This document shows positions 61,192 to 64,000 of a stretch of 64,000 nucleotides of DNA, piece by piece. Within the stretch, counting starts at the first letter, position 1. Each line of letters begins with the position of its first letter. Made by a program: the position numbers and the translations under genes. The notes below the pieces were generated by a model, which saw only the letters and a list, made by a program, of their open reading frames with translations, searched no databases and was not told where the DNA came from. The stretch lies in contig NZ_CP014691.1 of assembly GCF_002005465.1 (NCBI RefSeq), positions 1,488,001 to 1,552,000 of the forward strand, read 5' to 3'. This stretch comes from Neoasaia chiangmaiensis. GTDB lineage: Bacteria > Pseudomonadota > Alphaproteobacteria > Acetobacterales > Acetobacteraceae.

Positions 61192-62685
61192 ATGTCATAC
61201 AGTAACGCTTCTTCAAGCCAGCCTCCTTCCCCCCCATCGGATCATGCCATCGAGGTGTCGCCGAACGCCAAGCTCGTCCTGATGCTCGCCGCCGTCGTGG
61301 CGGCCGTCTGCGGCGGCCTCTACGGTTACGATACCGGCATCATCTCCGGCGCGCTGCTGTTGATCAGCAAGGATTTCCATCTCAGCAGCAGCATGCAGGA
61401 AATGGTGACCTCCGCCATCCTGCTGGGCGCGATCATCGGCGCCTTCATCGCCGGCGGCCTGTCGGAGAAATACGGACGCCGCCGCTGCACCATGATCGTC
61501 AGCGCCGTGTTCGTCGTCGGCGCCTCCGCCTGCGCCTTCGCGCCCGATGTCTGGACCCTGATCGTCGCGCGTATCTTCCTGGGCTTCGCCGTCGGCGGCT
61601 CGACGCAGGTCGTGCCGATGTACATCTCCGAACTTGCCCCCGCGGAACGCCGCGGCGGATTGGTCACGATGTTCAACGTCGCCATCGGTCTGGGCATCCT
61701 GCTCGCGAATATCGTCGGTTTCGCAGCACGTGAGGCCTGGGGCTGGCGACCGATGGTGGGGCTGGCCGCCATCCCCGCCGCCGTCGTGTTCGTCTCGATG
61801 TTCTTCCTGCCGAAAAGCCCCCGCTGGACGGCGGAAAACGAAGGCATGAAGCGCGCCATCATCGAACTGGGCCGCATCCGCACCTCCAAGCGCGCCATCC
61901 GCAAGGAAGTGCAGGAAATGCGCGAAAGCGCGGAGAACGTCGACCCGCGCAACCGTGGCTGGCGCGGCCTGTTCCGCCCCTGGGTGCGTCCCGCGCTCGT
62001 GGCGGCGCTGGGCGTGGCATTCTTCACGCAGTGCGGCGGACTGGAGATGATGATCTACTACGCGCCGACATTCCTGCGGGATGCAGGCTTCGGCTCCTCC
62101 TCCGCGCTGCTGGCCTCGCTCGGCGTCGCCATCGTCTACTGCATCATGACCTTCACGGGCTGCATGATCGTGGACCGCGTGGGCCGTCGTCGCCTCATGC
62201 TCATCATGGGCCCGGGCTCGGTCGCCAGCCTGATCGGGCTGGGCATTGTCTTCGCCGCGCACCCCGCGCCGGGCAGCATCGGCTCCTATCTGGTCATCGT
62301 GTTCCTGCTGGCCTTCATGGCGTTCAACTCCGGCGGCATCCAGGTCTGCGGCTGGCTCCTGGGCGCGGAGATGTTTCCCCTCTCCATGCGCGGTCAGGCA
62401 ACCAGTCTGCACGCCGCCATGCTCTGGGGATCGGACCTTCTGGTCACCGGCACGGCACTGACGCTGGTCAAGCTGATTACGCTCGGCGGCACGATGTGGT
62501 TCTATGCCGGCGTCAATCTGGCATCCGTGCTGTTCGTCTTCTTCCTCGTGCCCGAAACATCCGGCGCAACGCTTGAGGATATCGAACTGGCCCTGCATCA
62601 GAAGCGCTTCCGGCCCACGCGCGGGAACACCCGCATCGTGGAGAGCGACAGTGATTCCGTCGCCAATGCGGAGGCCGCGGCCTGA
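61192..62685 (+). CDS. Sugar porter MFS transporter (second)
   Basis: This 497-residue permease with about 12 segments has YGYDTGIISGALLLISKD, SEKYGRRRCTMIVSA after segment 2, VPMYISELAPAERRGGLVT, LPKSPRWTAEN and VPETSGATLEDIELAL. It is a sugar-proton symporter type; the sugar is unknown. The start has AAGGGAAA upstream. It is followed by a strong stem-loop terminator and is probably monocistronic. Confidence 0.95.
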   Translation: MSYSNASSSQPPSPPSDHAIEVSPNAKLVLMLAAVVAAVCGGLYGYDTGIISGALLLISKDFHLSSSMQEMVTSAILLGAIIGAFIAGGLSEKYGRRRCTMIVSAVFVVGASACAFAPDVWTLIVARIFLGFAVGGSTQVVPMYISELAPAERRGGLVTMFNVAIGLGILLANIVGFAAREAWGWRPMVGLAAIPAAVVFVSMFFLPKSPRWTAENEGMKRAIIELGRIRTSKRAIRKEVQEMRESAENVDPRNRGWRGLFRPWVRPALVAALGVAFFTQCGGLEMMIYYAPTFLRDAGFGSSSALLASLGVAIVYCIMTFTGCMIVDRVGRRRLMLIMGPGSVASLIGLGIVFAAHPAPGSIGSYLVIVFLLAFMAFNSGGIQVCGWLLGAEMFPLSMRGQATSLHAAMLWGSDLLVTGTALTLVKLITLGGTMWFYAGVNLASVLFVFFLVPETSGATLEDIELALHQKRFRPTRGNTRIVESDSDSVANAEAAA

Positions 62686-62698
62686 CGGATCGCATGAC

Positions 62699-62721
62699 GG
62701 CGGGGCTCACCCGGCCCCGCC
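62699..62721 (+). terminator. Intrinsic terminator after the sugar porter
   Basis: GGCGGGGC (62699-62706) and GCCCCGCC (62714-62721) form an 8-bp perfect GC stem with a 7-nt loop, 13 bp past the stop, and TTCGTC follows. A 4-bp extension is possible outside it. This is the best terminator in the window. Confidence 0.65.
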
Positions 62722-62851
62722 TTCGTCAATTCATTACGGGGCTGGCCCTTTCCAGCCCGAACAGCGGCATATCGATCAGCATGCGTATCGCCAAAATCCG
62801 TCGCTACCCTTATGAGGGAGAAACGATGGAAGCCATAACTGGAAGCGATGA

Positions 62852-63940
62852 ATGTTCGATATTGGGACACTGACGGAAGAAGACGTCGCGCACGATCCCG
62901 GTGCCTGGCACTACGCGACGCATCACGACCTGAACGCCCTGATGGCCATGTTCACCCTGGCCAATATCCTGCACACCGCACGCAAGACAAAAGAAGCCAG
63001 CCGCTTCTACCGCGTCGCCTACGACATGCACTCCAAAAACCCGACGCATTACCCGCTGGCGCAATCCCTTCTTCAGGTCCGCCTTCTTTGCCTGCTGAAA
63101 TCCGGCATGCCGCTGCCGGACGAGGAACTCGAGGAACTCCAGACCCTGAGTCCCGCGATGTATCGCTACATCACCGGTATCCGCGCGGCATGGGCGGAAG
63201 GCGACAACGAACGCGCGCTCTCGATCATGGGAAGCTGCTACGAAGCGTTCCATACCGGAGAGGAATGCGACTGCCTCTATCTGGAAATCGCCCTGAAACA
63301 ACAGGAGGAAATCTTTCATCCGTCCCGCCGGCCCATACCGGAAAAGCTCTATATGTTCTGGGACAAGGCGCCCCCGCCGGAAATCCAGCAGAACATCACC
63401 TATCATCAGGAACTGCTCGGCGCGGACTACAAGATCTATTCCTACGACGAAGCGGCCGCTTTCCTTGAGGATTTCTACGGCGCGGAGGCACGCGACCTGT
63501 TTCTCGGCGCACGACATCCTGCCGAAGCGGCGGATTTCTTCCGCGTGCACGCCATCAATACGCATGGCGGATGGTGGCTGGATGCCGACCTACGCCTGAA
63601 AGACGCCAGCGTCCTGAAGTCCAACCATGAAAACCGGTTCTACCTGACCGACAACTTCTACATCCATAACGATTTCTACGGCGCGATCGCGAATTCGCCG
63701 GTGACGGAAGACTGCCTGCTCTCCCTGTACCGTAACAGCTACCTGCATAAGGACCTGTATATCGCCTACAAGACCGGTCCGGGCATCTTCAATCGCGCCC
63801 TGAACAGGTTGATCTACCGTAACCTGTCATTTCAACGATCGGCCTCGGTCCGGGTCGATGGCCAGAGCCAGTTCCTGGCGGCCGTCGAGGAATTCGAGAC
63901 CCCCTACAAGCACAACCTGCCGAACTGGCAGCTCTCCTGA
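62852..63940 (+). CDS. GT32-like glycosyltransferase with helical N-terminus
   Basis: A 362-residue protein. Residues 1-155 are helical and TPR-like (ANILHTARKTKEASRFYRVA). The C-terminal half has AADFFRVHAINTHGGWWLDADL, the alpha-type donor-binding DxD region of the GT32/OCH1-like family, with PEKLYMFWDKAPPPEI before it. It probably adds a hexose to a surface glycan. GGAAG precedes the ATG. A stem-loop follows. Confidence 0.85.
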   Translation: MFDIGTLTEEDVAHDPGAWHYATHHDLNALMAMFTLANILHTARKTKEASRFYRVAYDMHSKNPTHYPLAQSLLQVRLLCLLKSGMPLPDEELEELQTLSPAMYRYITGIRAAWAEGDNERALSIMGSCYEAFHTGEECDCLYLEIALKQQEEIFHPSRRPIPEKLYMFWDKAPPPEIQQNITYHQELLGADYKIYSYDEAAAFLEDFYGAEARDLFLGARHPAEAADFFRVHAINTHGGWWLDADLRLKDASVLKSNHENRFYLTDNFYIHNDFYGAIANSPVTEDCLLSLYRNSYLHKDLYIAYKTGPGIFNRALNRLIYRNLSFQRSASVRVDGQSQFLAAVEEFETPYKHNLPNWQLS

Positions 63941-63949
63941 GAAGAGCGG

Positions 63950-63977
63950 TGCCGATGCCCTGATCGTGGCATCGGCA
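63950..63977 (+). terminator. Stem-loop after the GT32-like gene
   Basis: TGCCGATGCC (63950-63959) and GGCATCGGCA (63968-63977) give a 10-bp perfect stem with an 8-nt loop, 9 bp past the stop at 63940. No T-run follows. Confidence 0.5.
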
Positions 63978-64000
63978 TCCGGCCATCAGCCCCCGAGTTG

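Overview
The window is a 64 kb piece of a GC-rich alphaproteobacterial chromosome, most likely from an acetic acid bacterium (Acetobacteraceae). The evidence is a three-subunit periplasmic FAD dehydrogenase of the sorbitol/gluconate/fructose dehydrogenase type, a gluconate 5-dehydrogenase that closely resembles the Gluconobacter enzyme as I remember it, a polyol (mannitol-type) dehydrogenase and two sugar-porter permeases. The genus cannot be fixed by reading alone. I saw no tRNA, rRNA, CRISPR array, prophage or intact insertion sequence. Almost every base is explained by tightly packed protein genes.

Left part (1-13.9 kb): the start of an exported protein runs off the left edge. Diverging from it is a translationally coupled set: a GlcG/HbpS-like exported protein, then the small, GMC flavoprotein and triheme cytochrome c subunits of a membrane-bound dehydrogenase. 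Next is an assimilatory sulfate reduction cluster (cysG, cysH, cysD, cysNC, DUF2849, cysI, DUF934) that takes sulfate to sulfide but has no CysJ flavoprotein. A Pit phosphate transporter follows.

Middle-left (13.9-31 kb, nearly all minus strand): a very large hybrid sensor kinase, two transglutaminase-like proteins, gluconate 5-dehydrogenase, YceI, AzoR, a LysR regulator, cysteine synthase, a CsoR-type metal sensor, a DUF885 protein, a TonB-dependent receptor with a His-rich N-terminus, and the Kup potassium transporter. The receptor, DUF885 protein and CsoR-type gene look like one unit, perhaps for metal handling.

Middle (31-43 kb): a LysR regulator faces a bicupin gene. The bicupin is followed by a formate/nitrite channel, an FdhF/YdeP-type molybdoenzyme, FdhD and a nitrate-reductase-associated protein. 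A surface-polysaccharide patch comes next: a sulfotransferase-like protein and two large divergent multidomain glycosyltransferases that share an N-terminal motif.

Middle-right (43-54.6 kb): four genes joined by overlapping stops and starts (flavoprotein, HerA-like ATPase, exported protein, TrhO), then a mannitol dehydrogenase-family enzyme, a tiny lipoprotein, an esterase-like hydrolase, a thioredoxin-like exported protein and a small membrane protein. A patchwork segment at 52.4-53.7 kb holds an NAD(P)H:quinone oxidoreductase, its LysR regulator and what look like gene scraps.

Right part (54.7-64 kb): a sugar porter, asparaginase, an unknown protein and Zur lie on the minus strand. They diverge from a ZnuA-ZnuC-ZnuB zinc importer with a clear Zur-box-like palindrome just before znuA. 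A 41-residue membrane protein, a second sugar porter with a strong terminator, and a GT32-like glycosyltransferase end the window.
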